Shown piece by piece: positions 37,333 to 46,169 of a stretch of DNA of 46,169 nucleotides. The translations under genes and the position numbers were made by a program. The notes under the pieces were generated by a model that saw nothing but the letters and a program-made list of their open reading frames with translations, did not search any database and was not told the origin of the DNA. This stretch comes from Clostridiales bacterium (lineage in GTDB: Bacteria > Bacillota > Clostridia > Christensenellales > QAND01): contig SVGV01000003.1 in assembly GCA_015056185.1 (NCBI GenBank), positions 1-46,169 of the forward strand, in the 5' to 3' direction. Within the stretch, counting starts at the first letter, position 1, and every line of letters begins with the position of its first letter.

Positions 37333-37457
37333 CCTTTATAGGTGCAAAAGAGAAGAGAATATGGTATGATGTTTATTACTGTACTGAGCCATAGCGTACT
37401 CCTAAGGAGAAAGCACGAAGGATATCCATCCTTTTAGTGAAAGTGAGGCAGAAAGTA

Positions 37458-38723
37458 ATGTCTTTTCTTGAGATCCTGCGCACCATCATTATGGTCATCA
37501 ATGTGATCACAATGGCAATTTTGCTGTACCAGGTGGGTCTCGCATTCTTTTGTATGAAAAAGCGCCCGGAGCGCCGCCCGGTGATGGAGAAAAACCATCG
37601 CTTTGGTGTGATCATCTCTGCACGCAATGAGGAAACAGTCATTGGGCATTTGGTGAAAAGCCTTGTGCAGCAGGATTACCCCCGGGATTGTTTTGATGTG
37701 ATCGTCATTGCGGACAACTGTACCGATGAAACGGCCAAAGCTGCCCGGGATGCCGGTGCTGTGGTCTATGAACGCTTTGATGAAGTTCATAAGGGCAAAG
37801 GGTACGCCCTTGCGTGGATCTTTGATATCCTCTTCCATAAAGAGAAGAAGGAATACGATGCCTTTTGCATTTTTGATGCTGATAACCTGGTGGACAAGGG
37901 CTACCTTGCATCCATGAACCAGCAGCTGTGCTGCGGCGTGGATGCGGCACAGGGGTACCGGGGCATCAAAAACCCCGGCGACAGCTGGGTTTCCGGCAGC
38001 TATGCCATCTACTTCTGGACGGTGACCCGGTTCTTTATGTGCGCCAGGGATAACGCCGGGTTTTCCTGCTTTGCCAGCGGTACCGGCTTTATGTTCCGCT
38101 CGGATCTGGTAAGGGAAGACGGCTGGAGCACCAATACCATCACGGAGGATACGGAGTTCTCCGTACAGCAGATCTTAAAAGGGCGCCGGGTGGTCTTTAA
38201 CGAAAACGCCATCTTCTACGATGAACAGCCCACTAAGTTTGGCCAATCCATCCGCCAGCGGTACCGCTGGTCTGTGGGCAATGTGCAGTGCCTGGTGCGC
38301 TATCTGCCCATCATTTGGAAGGAAGGACGCAAGAAGCTGCGCTTTAGCGCATTTATGGACCTGATGATCTATTTGATCGCCATGCCCATTACAGGGCTTG
38401 TGGTCATCAACACGGTGCTGACCGTTGTGCTCACCTGTTTGATCGAAAGCAACCCATTCCTAGTGCTTCTTTACACCTTGCTGCCCATCGTCGGCTGCTG
38501 GGTCGTGATGTTCTTTGAGGGCGTTTTGGCAGTCCGTGCTGAAAAGAAGCGGTTTTCTTCTGTATTAAAGGGTTTGTTTGGCTGGCCCATCTTCCTTTAC
38601 AGCTGGATGTACATTAACTTGACGGCCTTCTTCTACCGGGATACCACCTGGAAGCCCATCGCCCACACCAAGAGTGTTGGCATCGATGAGGTAGACGGCG
38701 GTGACCAGCGCCAGGCCGGCTGA
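37458..38723 (+). CDS. Family 2 glycosyltransferase, membrane-anchored
   Basis: FGVIISARNEETVIGHLVKSL, DADN, TEDTEFS, QRYRW. Confidence 0.92.
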   Translation: MSFLEILRTIIMVINVITMAILLYQVGLAFFCMKKRPERRPVMEKNHRFGVIISARNEETVIGHLVKSLVQQDYPRDCFDVIVIADNCTDETAKAARDAGAVVYERFDEVHKGKGYALAWIFDILFHKEKKEYDAFCIFDADNLVDKGYLASMNQQLCCGVDAAQGYRGIKNPGDSWVSGSYAIYFWTVTRFFMCARDNAGFSCFASGTGFMFRSDLVREDGWSTNTITEDTEFSVQQILKGRRVVFNENAIFYDEQPTKFGQSIRQRYRWSVGNVQCLVRYLPIIWKEGRKKLRFSAFMDLMIYLIAMPITGLVVINTVLTVVLTCLIESNPFLVLLYTLLPIVGCWVVMFFEGVLAVRAEKKRFSSVLKGLFGWPIFLYSWMYINLTAFFYRDTTWKPIAHTKSVGIDEVDGGDQRQAG

Positions 38724-38735
38724 TTTGGAGGGACT

Positions 38736-39170
38736 ATGACGGATTTACTTCGCGCCAAAGAACAACTAAAGCAGGGTGATTATACCTGCGTCCTTTGTAA
38801 AGGTGATACCTTCCATCACAGCTACGAGAGGGGCGTTGCCCCCATGGTGGCTTTGATCCGCCAAGGGGTGGATGTAGCAGGGTTTTCCGCTGCCGATAAA
38901 GTCGTGGGAAAAGCTGCTGCGCTGCTGTTTGTGCTGGCAAAGGTGAAAGAGGTCTATGCCGATGTGATGAGCGAAGGTGCTGTTGAGATGCTGAAAAAAT
39001 ACGGTATTCCCCATAGCTATGGTGCGCTGACCCACCACATCATCAACCGCACGGGCACCGATTACTGCCCCATGGAAAAGACGGTGTGGGAGATCGATGA
39101 CCCCCAAGCTGCCTATGACGCCGTGTGTAAAACCATGGCAGCCTTAAAAAGCGGAGCCATGAAAGCGTAA
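38736..39170 (+). CDS. DUF1893 domain-containing protein
   Basis: CVLCKGDTFHHSYERGVAPMVALIRQGVDVAGFSAADKVVGKAAALLFV. Confidence 0.82.
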   Translation: MTDLLRAKEQLKQGDYTCVLCKGDTFHHSYERGVAPMVALIRQGVDVAGFSAADKVVGKAAALLFVLAKVKEVYADVMSEGAVEMLKKYGIPHSYGALTHHIINRTGTDYCPMEKTVWEIDDPQAAYDAVCKTMAALKSGAMKA

Positions 39171-39175
39171 AAGTA

Positions 39176-39201
39176 AAAAGAGCCGAAAGGCTCTTTTTTT
39201 G
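39176..39201. terminator. Bidirectional intrinsic terminator
   Basis: AAAAAGAGCC-GAAA-GGCTCTTTTTTT. Confidence 0.9.
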
Positions 39202-39213
39202 TTTATGTGATCG

Positions 39214-39741
39214 TTATTTTTGAGGATCCACCCACCGCTTGGCGGTCTCCCAAACCGCTTCTTTTGCGTAAAGGGATGCCTTGAGGTTTAAGATCCGCTG
39301 GTTTTCCGACCCCCGGAAGGGGAGGGCCAGATTGCGCCTTGCCATGATGAAGGGGCCATCCACCAACACATCGCAAAGGCTTAATAGTTCCAGCCTAAAG
39401 GGGTCAGCTTCCTCTAAAAGGGCTTCAAAGGTGTAACCGGTGTAACAGGCCAGCTCATAGCCGGCATCCTTTACAGCGCGGCACAGGGGCAACAGAGCCT
39501 CTGCCTGGCACATGGGCTCACCTCCGCTTAAGGTGATGCCGCTGTAAAGGGGGTTTTCGCTGATGCGGGTGAAGATATCCTGCCAGGCCATCGCGGTGCC
39601 GCCCGTAAAAGGAAGGGCGGTGGGGTTGTGGCACCCGGGGCAATGATGGGGACAGCCCTGCAAAAACAGGGTAAACCGAAGGCCGGGGCCGTCGGTGATG
39701 GAGTCACCAACGATCCCGGCCACGTTCAAAGGCTTACACAT
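39214..39741 (-). CDS. nrdG: Anaerobic ribonucleoside-triphosphate reductase activating protein
   Basis: LFLQGCPHHCPGCHNP radical SAM motif; overlaps nrdD. Confidence 0.95.
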   Translation of the reverse strand: MCKPLNVAGIVGDSITDGPGLRFTLFLQGCPHHCPGCHNPTALPFTGGTAMAWQDIFTRISENPLYSGITLSGGEPMCQAEALLPLCRAVKDAGYELACYTGYTFEALLEEADPFRLELLSLCDVLVDGPFIMARRNLALPFRGSENQRILNLKASLYAKEAVWETAKRWVDPQK

Positions 39742-42061
39742 GGTGTTTGACCCGGTCGCGCTCTTCTGCACGCTTGGCATCGTTGAAGCGATCCAGGGTG
39801 CCCACCAAATAGCCGGTGATGCGGCGGATGCGCTCAAAGCCGATGCCTTCATCAAACTCGTGGCGGCCGCATTGGGGACAGATCTCATCGATGATGCCGT
39901 TGTAGCCGCAGACGGGGTCACGATCCACCGGGTGGTTGATGCTGCCGTAGCCCACGCCGGCTTTAGCCATGTAGCGTACCACGCTTTCAAAGGCCTCCAG
40001 GTTGTTGGCGGTGTTGCCGTCCAGCTCTACATAGGTGATGTGGCCGGCGTTGGTAAGGGCGTGGTAAGGTGCCTCGATGGCGATCTTTTTATAAGCGGGG
40101 ATCTCGTAATACACCGGCACATGGAAGCTGTTGGTGTAGTATTCACGATCGGTCACACCCACCATGACGCCGTACTTTTTGCGGTCCATGCGGATGAATC
40201 TGCCGGAAAGACCCTCGGCAGGGGTGGCCAGCAGGGTGAAGTTCAAACCGGTGCGCTCGCCCATGCGGTCCACGTAATCCCGCATAAAGCCGATGATCTC
40301 AAGGCCCAGGTTGCGGGATTCTTCGCTTTCGCCGTGGTGTTTGCCGGTAAGGGCGGTCAGTGCTTCTGCCAGGCCGATGAAGCCGATGGAAAGGGTGCCG
40401 TGCTTCAACACTTCGCCCACTTCGTCATCCATCTTCAGGTTTTTGCTGCCGATCCATACGCCCTGACCCATGAGGAAGGGGAAGTTACGGACCCGTTTTT
40501 TACACTGGATGGCAAAGCGCTCCAGCAGCTGGCCGGCTACCAGTTCCATCTTCCGCTCCAGTTCATCAAAGAACCATTCCAGATTGCCGTTGCTGTTGAT
40601 GGCAATGCGGGGCAGGTTGATGGAGGTAAAGCTTAAGTTGCCGCGGCCAAAGGTAATTTCGTTATCGGTATCGTGGCGGTTGGCCATGACGCGGGTACGG
40701 CAGCCCATGTAGGCAACTTCGCTTTCGGGGTGGCCGGGCTTGTAATACTGCAGGTTAAAGGGCGCATCCAGGAAGGAGAAGTTGGGGAACAACCGCTTTG
40801 CGCTGACACGGCAGGCCAGGCGGAACAGATCGTAGTTGGGGTCCTCTTCGTTAAAGCTGACGCCGCTCTTTACTTTAAAGATGTGGATGGGGAAGATGGG
40901 GGTCTCGCCCATGCCAAGGCCGGCCTCGGTAGCCAGCATCACATTTTTGGTGACCATGCGGCCCTCGGGAGAGGTATCGGTACCATAGTTGATGGAGCTG
41001 AAAGGCGTCTGGGCGCCGGCACGGCTGTGCATGGTGTTCAGGTTATGGATGAGAGCCTCCATGGCCTGGTAGGTGCTTTTTTCCGTCTCAGCATAGGCAT
41101 TTGCCTTTGCAAAGCTGTGGATGCGCTCATACAGAGCCTCATCGCCGCCGATCAAAGGCAGCAGCCAGGCTTTTTCTGCAGCATCGTATGCGGGGTTATC
41201 GCTCAAAGTGGGGCAAAGACCATCCTGTTCCTTCATGGCGGCAAGGGCTTCTTTTACGGCTGCGGCATCCAAAGTAAAATCAGCACTGAGGAGAGAAGCT
41301 GCCTTATAAAGGTTAGCGGCATAGTGCTTTAAGTAGGTTTTGGCAACACCGGGGGCCAGACCGTAATCGAAGTTGGGGATGCTCTGACCGCCGTGCTGAT
41401 CGTTCTGGTTGCTCTGGATGGCGATGCAGGCCAAAGCGGCGTAGCTCTGGATATCGTTGGGCTCACGCAGGAAGCCATGGCCGGTGGAGAAACCGCCCTT
41501 GAACAGCTGCAGAAGGTCGATCTGGCAGCAGGTGGTGGTCAGGGTGTAGAAATCCATATCGTGGATGTGGATGTCACCTTCCTGATGGGCTTTGGCGTAT
41601 TTGGGTGCCAGGATGTGCTTGGTGTAGTAATCCTTGGCGCCTTCGGAGCCGTACTTCAGCATGGTGCCCATGGCGGTGTCGCCATCGATATTGGCGTTAT
41701 CCCGCTTCATATCGGAAAGGCTGCTGTCGGAGAAAGTCAGCTCATCGTAGATGCGCATAAGCCGGGTGTTCATCTCACGGCGGCGGGTGCGATCGTTGCG
41801 GTAGAGGATGTATTTTTTGGCTACAAAGGCATAGCCGTTATCCATGAGCACGGTCTCCACCATATCCTGAATATCCTCCACACCGGGGGCGGAATCGGGG
41901 AAGCGCTCCACAAGGCGAGCTTCACAATCCTGGGCAAGTTTGATGCTCTGGCCGTCATCCTTACGGCCGCTGGCAGCCATGGCTTTGCCAATGGCATCGG
42001 CGATCTTTTGGATATCATAGGGTACGGTACGGCCATCTCGTTTGATGATGGTGGTAAACAT
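39734..42061 (-). CDS. nrdD: Anaerobic ribonucleoside-triphosphate reductase
   Basis: N-terminal ATP-cone, DIHIHDMDFY, C-terminal RITGYLVGTLDRFNDAKRAEERDRVKH glycyl radical region. Confidence 0.97.
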   Translation of the reverse strand: MFTTIIKRDGRTVPYDIQKIADAIGKAMAASGRKDDGQSIKLAQDCEARLVERFPDSAPGVEDIQDMVETVLMDNGYAFVAKKYILYRNDRTRRREMNTRLMRIYDELTFSDSSLSDMKRDNANIDGDTAMGTMLKYGSEGAKDYYTKHILAPKYAKAHQEGDIHIHDMDFYTLTTTCCQIDLLQLFKGGFSTGHGFLREPNDIQSYAALACIAIQSNQNDQHGGQSIPNFDYGLAPGVAKTYLKHYAANLYKAASLLSADFTLDAAAVKEALAAMKEQDGLCPTLSDNPAYDAAEKAWLLPLIGGDEALYERIHSFAKANAYAETEKSTYQAMEALIHNLNTMHSRAGAQTPFSSINYGTDTSPEGRMVTKNVMLATEAGLGMGETPIFPIHIFKVKSGVSFNEEDPNYDLFRLACRVSAKRLFPNFSFLDAPFNLQYYKPGHPESEVAYMGCRTRVMANRHDTDNEITFGRGNLSFTSINLPRIAINSNGNLEWFFDELERKMELVAGQLLERFAIQCKKRVRNFPFLMGQGVWIGSKNLKMDDEVGEVLKHGTLSIGFIGLAEALTALTGKHHGESEESRNLGLEIIGFMRDYVDRMGERTGLNFTLLATPAEGLSGRFIRMDRKKYGVMVGVTDREYYTNSFHVPVYYEIPAYKKIAIEAPYHALTNAGHITYVELDGNTANNLEAFESVVRYMAKAGVGYGSINHPVDRDPVCGYNGIIDEICPQCGRHEFDEGIGFERIRRITGYLVGTLDRFNDAKRAEERDRVKHHV

Positions 42062-42232
42062 GATCATTCCTCCTTTGAGTGCAGCAATTCTATAACGGGC
42101 AAATTCCCATGGCATGCAAACCCATGCCTTACATCCATTTGTGCGCAGTACCCCCATATATGGGCGAAGTTGTGCGCAATGATGATAGCACAACGAGATA
42201 TGGGATGTAAATAGTATTTTGGCCCTTTTTTA

Positions 42233-42248
42233 ACACAATATCTTGTGG
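42233..42248. promoter_or_regulatory. Candidate NrdR box
   Basis: ACACAATATCTTGTGG, close to the palindromic NrdR consensus, upstream of nrdD. Confidence 0.6.
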
Positions 42249-42356
42249 GTAGTTTTTGTGCGTTTCTTTTTGTTGCCTCATCGGTTTTCTGTGTTTTTTC
42301 TCTTTCAATCCGAACACAAAAACACTATAATAGGGGCATACTCTGGAGGGAACGAT

Positions 42357-42854
42357 ATGAATTGGGCATTAAAAGATGTTGTAAGTGATGTGGATATTGC
42401 CAAAGTGGCGCAGATCGCCGATGAAGTCTGGCACGAGCATTATGGTGAGCTGCTGGGCAAAGCCCAGGTGGAATATATGGTAGAGATGTTTCAATCGGTA
42501 CCGGCCATGAAAAAGCAGATCGCGGAGGACGGGTACCGGTACTATATGATCCTTTTGGATGGAGAGCCCATGGGTTATACCGCCGTGCAGCCCCAGGGGG
42601 AAAAGCTGTTTTTGAGCAAGCTGTACCTTTTGGCAAAAGCTAGGGGCAAGGGTTTGGCCGGCCGCACGGTCAGCTATTTGGCAGAGCAGTGCCGTAAGGA
42701 AGGCAAGACCGCCATTTGGCTGACGGTAAACAAGTACAACAGCGGATCCATCGCGGTGTACAAGCACCTGGGGTTTGAGACCATCCGGGAGCAGGTGGCG
42801 GATATCGGCCAGGGGTATGTGATGGACGATTATGTCATGGAAAAACAGGTATAA
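42357..42854 (+). CDS. GNAT family N-acetyltransferase
   Basis: LSKLYLLAKARGKGLAGRTVSYL...NKYNSGSIAVYKHLGFE. Confidence 0.92.
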   Translation: MNWALKDVVSDVDIAKVAQIADEVWHEHYGELLGKAQVEYMVEMFQSVPAMKKQIAEDGYRYYMILLDGEPMGYTAVQPQGEKLFLSKLYLLAKARGKGLAGRTVSYLAEQCRKEGKTAIWLTVNKYNSGSIAVYKHLGFETIREQVADIGQGYVMDDYVMEKQV

Positions 42855-42882
42855 AAAAGCACCCTTCGGGGTGCTTTTTTTA
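42853..42882. terminator. Bidirectional intrinsic terminator
   Basis: AAAAAAGCACCC-TTCG-GGGTGCTTTTTT. Confidence 0.92.
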
Positions 42883-43527
42883 TTGAATACCGTTCTTTTC
42901 TTTATATTGCGCCATGGCGGCGGTGATGTATTTTGCAGGTAATGGTTCCAACCGGCCTGCTTGTTTTACCAAAAGGGATACCTGGCATAACCGCTCCAAA
43001 TGATCGGCTGCGCTTAAGGCCGATGCCATATCCTTGCCGACGCCAACGCCGCCATGGTTCTTTAACAGCACTGCTGCACGATCCCCAATGGATCCTCCCA
43101 CGGCCTGGGCCAGAGCCTCGCTGCCGGGGGGTGCGAAGGGAGCCACAGCGATGCTGCCGCCCAGATACAGTACCGCCTCGATATCCACAGGCTCGATGCG
43201 ATCCACCCCCATTAAACTGGCTGCTGCCACTGCGTAGGGGGAATGGGTATGGACGATGGCATGGACATCGGGCCGCAGAAGATAGATGGCACGATGCATG
43301 GAAGCTTCGATGGAAGGGGCGTAGGGGCCCGTAAAGCTGCCATCCGTCAATGAAACCAGGCTCAGGTCCTCCTCCAGCATGGTGTCATAGGCCCTTCCCG
43401 AGGGTGTGATGATCAGCCCATCTTTTACGCGGCAGCTGATATTGCCCGATGTGCCCAGGGCAAAGCCCCGTGCTGCAATGGCCTTTGCTGTTTTCAGTAC
43501 TTCTTTGCGTGCGAAAGATTCCGTCAT
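42880..43527 (-). CDS. Class II aldolase/adducin family protein
   Basis: GTSGNISCRVKDGLIITPSG, IVHTHSPYAVA, LLKNHGGVGVG. Confidence 0.9.
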   Translation of the reverse strand: MTESFARKEVLKTAKAIAARGFALGTSGNISCRVKDGLIITPSGRAYDTMLEEDLSLVSLTDGSFTGPYAPSIEASMHRAIYLLRPDVHAIVHTHSPYAVAAASLMGVDRIEPVDIEAVLYLGGSIAVAPFAPPGSEALAQAVGGSIGDRAAVLLKNHGGVGVGKDMASALSAADHLERLCQVSLLVKQAGRLEPLPAKYITAAMAQYKEKNGIQ

Positions 43528-43630
43528 CCTTACCGCCTCCATCTTCATTGTACACCACAAGAAAACAAGAGCCAACCCTGTGGTTTTGTGGTATCATATA
43601 AAAAAGCCCTTTAGAAAGAAGGAGGATACC

Positions 43631-44641
43631 ATGCCTAAAGTATTGGTGACCGGCGGCGCCGGCTACATTGGCAGCCACACCTGTGTGGAGTTATTAAATG
43701 CCGGCTACGAGGTAGTGGTAATGGATAACCTTTGCAACAGCAAAGCCGGGGTACTGGACCGCATTGAGACCATCACGGGGAAAAAGCCTGCGTTTATTGA
43801 AGGGGACGTGCGGGATTACGATGCGGTAAAGCGTGCCCTTTGCGGTGTGGATGGCGTCATTCACTTTGCGGGCCTGAAGGCCGTGGGCGAGAGCGTCAAA
43901 AAACCCCTTTTGTATTATGATAACAACCTTGGCAGCACCATCACTCTGCTGCAGGCCATGGAGGAGATGGGGGTCAATGCCATTGTGTTTTCCTCCTCGG
44001 CTACGGTGTATGGTGACCCTGCCACCGTACCGGTAAAAGAGGACTTCCCTTTAAGCTGTGCCAGCCCCTATGCCTATACCAAATATATGTGCGAGCGGAT
44101 CCTGGAAGGGGCCTGTGTGGCCAACGAAAACCTTAGCGCACTGCTGCTGCGGTATTTTAACCCCATCGGTGCCCATGAAAGCGGCATCATCGGGGAGGAC
44201 CCCAATGGCATTCCCAATAACCTTTTGCCCTATATTGCAAAGGTGGCGGTGGGCCAGCTGCCCAAGCTTACCATCTTCGGCGATGATTACCCCACCCGGG
44301 ACGGCACCGGTGTGAGGGATTACATCCATGTGGTGGATCTGGCAAAGGGCCATGTGCTTGCCATGGATTACGCTTTGACCCATAAGGGGGCAGAGGCCAT
44401 CAACCTGGGCACCGGCAGCGGCTCCAGCGTGCTGGAGGTGTTCCATGCCTTTGAGCGGGCCTGCGGAAGGGAACTGCCCTATATGATCGGCCCCCGGCGG
44501 GAAGGGGATGTGCCCGAATACTTTGCCGAGACCACCAAGGCGAAGGAACTGTTAGGCTGGGTCGCCGAAAAAGACATCGATGATATGTGCGCCGATACCT
44601 GGCGCTGGCAAAAAGGCAACCCCAACGGCTATGAAGAATAG
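43631..44641 (+). CDS. galE: UDP-glucose 4-epimerase
   Basis: VLVTGGAGYIGSHTCVELL, YAYTKYMCE, LRYFNPIGAHESG. Confidence 0.97.
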   Translation: MPKVLVTGGAGYIGSHTCVELLNAGYEVVVMDNLCNSKAGVLDRIETITGKKPAFIEGDVRDYDAVKRALCGVDGVIHFAGLKAVGESVKKPLLYYDNNLGSTITLLQAMEEMGVNAIVFSSSATVYGDPATVPVKEDFPLSCASPYAYTKYMCERILEGACVANENLSALLLRYFNPIGAHESGIIGEDPNGIPNNLLPYIAKVAVGQLPKLTIFGDDYPTRDGTGVRDYIHVVDLAKGHVLAMDYALTHKGAEAINLGTGSGSSVLEVFHAFERACGRELPYMIGPRREGDVPEYFAETTKAKELLGWVAEKDIDDMCADTWRWQKGNPNGYEE

Positions 44642-44657
44642 GGAAAGGATGAACAAG

Positions 44658-45410
44658 ATGAAGATCACCTTACTGGGCACTGCCCATGGCTACCAGACCT
44701 ATAACCGGTTTGTATCTTCCAGCATGATCGAAGTCAACGGCAAGATGTACATCGTGGATGCCGGCCCCCCTGTGGATGGTCTTCTCATCCGCCAGGGGAA
44801 GGATGTAAAACAGCTGACTGCGGTGTTCATCACCCATATGCATGAGGATCACGCCGGCAGCCTGCCCGGCATCATCAAGTGTCTGAACCGCCACCCCTAT
44901 GATGACCAGCACACCCATTTTGTGATGCCCCAGGAGGGCGCCTTTGAGGCCCTGTGCGCCTGGAGCCAGGCACTGCACACCACCAACCGGCCCCATCTTG
45001 TAAGCCATAACGTGGCGAAGGATGGCGAAGTGTGCTATGACGACGGTACCTTAAAAGTGACCGCCATCGGCAACAACCACATCCCCGCAGAAGAGGGGCA
45101 CCATTCCTTCAGCTATCTGCTGGAGGCGGAAGGGAAGAGCGTGCTGTTTACCGGCGACCTTTCCTTTGGCTGCGCTGATTTCCCCATGATCGGCACCGAG
45201 CGGCACATCGACCTTTGCGTGTGCGAAAGCGCCCACATCACCCCGGAAAATACCCTGGATAAGCTGATGCGCTGCGATTTCGGCGCACTGGTGCTCCAGC
45301 ATCTTCATGAAAAATGGCATGGGGAAGGGGAGCAGGTGCTGTACAACAGCTACTGCAGCGTACCGTACCCCCTTTCCATCGGCCACGATGGCGATGTGTT
45401 TGAAATTTAA
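44658..45410 (+). CDS. MBL fold metallo-hydrolase
   Basis: ITHMHEDHAGSLPG (HxHxDH), FTGDLSFGC. Confidence 0.92.
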   Translation: MKITLLGTAHGYQTYNRFVSSSMIEVNGKMYIVDAGPPVDGLLIRQGKDVKQLTAVFITHMHEDHAGSLPGIIKCLNRHPYDDQHTHFVMPQEGAFEALCAWSQALHTTNRPHLVSHNVAKDGEVCYDDGTLKVTAIGNNHIPAEEGHHSFSYLLEAEGKSVLFTGDLSFGCADFPMIGTERHIDLCVCESAHITPENTLDKLMRCDFGALVLQHLHEKWHGEGEQVLYNSYCSVPYPLSIGHDGDVFEI

Positions 45411-45418
45411 TGCAAATA

Positions 45419-45446
45419 AAAAAAGCTCCCTTGTGGGAGCTTTTTT
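45419..45446. terminator. Bidirectional intrinsic terminator
   Basis: AAAAAGCTCCC-TTGT-GGGAGCTTTTTT. Confidence 0.92.
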
Positions 45447-45452
45447 GCTTCA

Positions 45453-46169
45453 TCAGCCGACGATAAACAGCAGCTGGCCGGCAGCTACGTTATCGCCTTT
45501 TTCGATGTGTACCGCCCGGACGACACCGCCCTGACGTGCTACGACGTTGGTCTCCATCTTCATGGCTTCCACCACTGCGAGGATGTCGTTTTCCTTCACA
45601 GCATCGCCTTCCCTTACCAGCACCTTCGATACCAGACCGGGGATGGATGCCCCCACTTCACGGGGGTTGTTCTTATCGGCCAGTTTGGGGGCATTGCGCA
45701 CGGCGGCTTCTTCATCCACCTGGACGGATACAGAGCGCTGGGCGCCGTTCAGTTCAAACAGCACATTCATGGTGCCGTCTTTGTTGGTCTCTCCGGGACC
45801 GATGTATTTGATGATGAGGGTCTTGCCGTCTTCAATGGTAAGCTCGGTGGAATCCCCCGGATCCATGCCCCGAAGGAATACATGGGTATCCATAGAGGAA
45901 AGATCGCTGTATTCCCCTAAGAAAGCAAGGTAGTCATCAAAGACTTTGGGGTAGAGGCAGCTGGCTAAAACATCGCTGTCCTCTTTGTGGCCTTCCGGCA
46001 GTTTTGCCCGCACCGCTTCCAGATCCATGGGGGGCAGCAGCTGGCCGGGGCGGCAGGTGATGGGTTCTTCGCCCTTTAATACCGCCTTTTGCAGCTCCTT
46101 GGGGAAGCCGCCCTTGGGCTGGCCCATCATGCCTTTGAAGTAGGATACCACGCTATCCGGGAAGGAAAG
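45453..46169 (-). CDS. pyc: Pyruvate carboxylase, C-terminal part with biotinyl domain (5' end beyond window)
   Basis: PDSVVSYFKGMMGQPKGGFPKELQKAVLKGEEPITCRPGQLLPP; VVEAMKMETNV biotin-attachment motif; frame open to window end. Confidence 0.88.
   Translation of the reverse strand, partial: LSFPDSVVSYFKGMMGQPKGGFPKELQKAVLKGEEPITCRPGQLLPPMDLEAVRAKLPEGHKEDSDVLASCLYPKVFDDYLAFLGEYSDLSSMDTHVFLRGMDPGDSTELTIEDGKTLIIKYIGPGETNKDGTMNVLFELNGAQRSVSVQVDEEAAVRNAPKLADKNNPREVGASIPGLVSKVLVREGDAVKENDILAVVEAMKMETNVVARQGGVVRAVHIEKGDNVAAGQLLFIVG

Noticed and set aside
40000-42061. Unusual NrdD C-terminus (RITGYLVG instead of RVCGYLG)
   Set aside because: Likely normal for this clostridial NrdD type; zinc cysteines and glycyl radical region are present.
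39695-42214. Series of plus-strand ORFs (39695-40636, 40673-41332, 41393-42214)
   Set aside because: Antisense to nrdD/nrdG; no recognisable domain and no consistent RBS.

Overview
Chromosomal window from a Firmicutes/Clostridia-like bacterium (inferred from the SCIFF system, class III RNR, DUF3798 ABC transporter and intrinsic terminator style). I saw no rRNA, tRNA, CRISPR, integrase or transposase; most of the window is housekeeping operons separated by clear intrinsic terminators. Content in order: SCIFF ranthipeptide precursor tail plus its radical-SAM maturase; SDR; EamA exporter; a carA-carB-hisH-hisF run; membrane protein; beta-lactamase-fold serine hydrolase; metY-cysK-metA; FMN riboswitch plus ribU; icd; SEC-C protein; methyltransferase; lipoprotein; YtvI-like permease; DUF3798 binding protein plus ABC transporter; Tim44-like plus YdjI-like SPFH pair; MDR dehydrogenase; S41 peptidase; XRE/ImmA pair; EIIA(Man)-HPr-EI; O-antigen ligase family protein; an RNA-rich intergenic block; iron-type ADH; GT2; DUF1893; nrdDG; GNAT; class II aldolase; galE; MBL hydrolase; pyruvate carboxylase C-terminus. 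Strongest observations: (1) the CarA glutaminase domain has all three catalytic triad positions substituted (Cys->Gly, His->Asn, Glu->Asp), while HisH in the same gene run keeps an intact triad; (2) two related structured RNAs in tandem (about 35485-35675 and 35881-36048), each with a near-consensus promoter and its own terminator, which I could not match to a known family; (3) a long structured 5' leader before the DUF3798 transporter operon; (4) several unusual hairpins or inverted repeats (ptsH-ptsI, hisH, nrdD upstream, around the FMN aptamer). All family calls are from motif recognition by eye; no searches were run.
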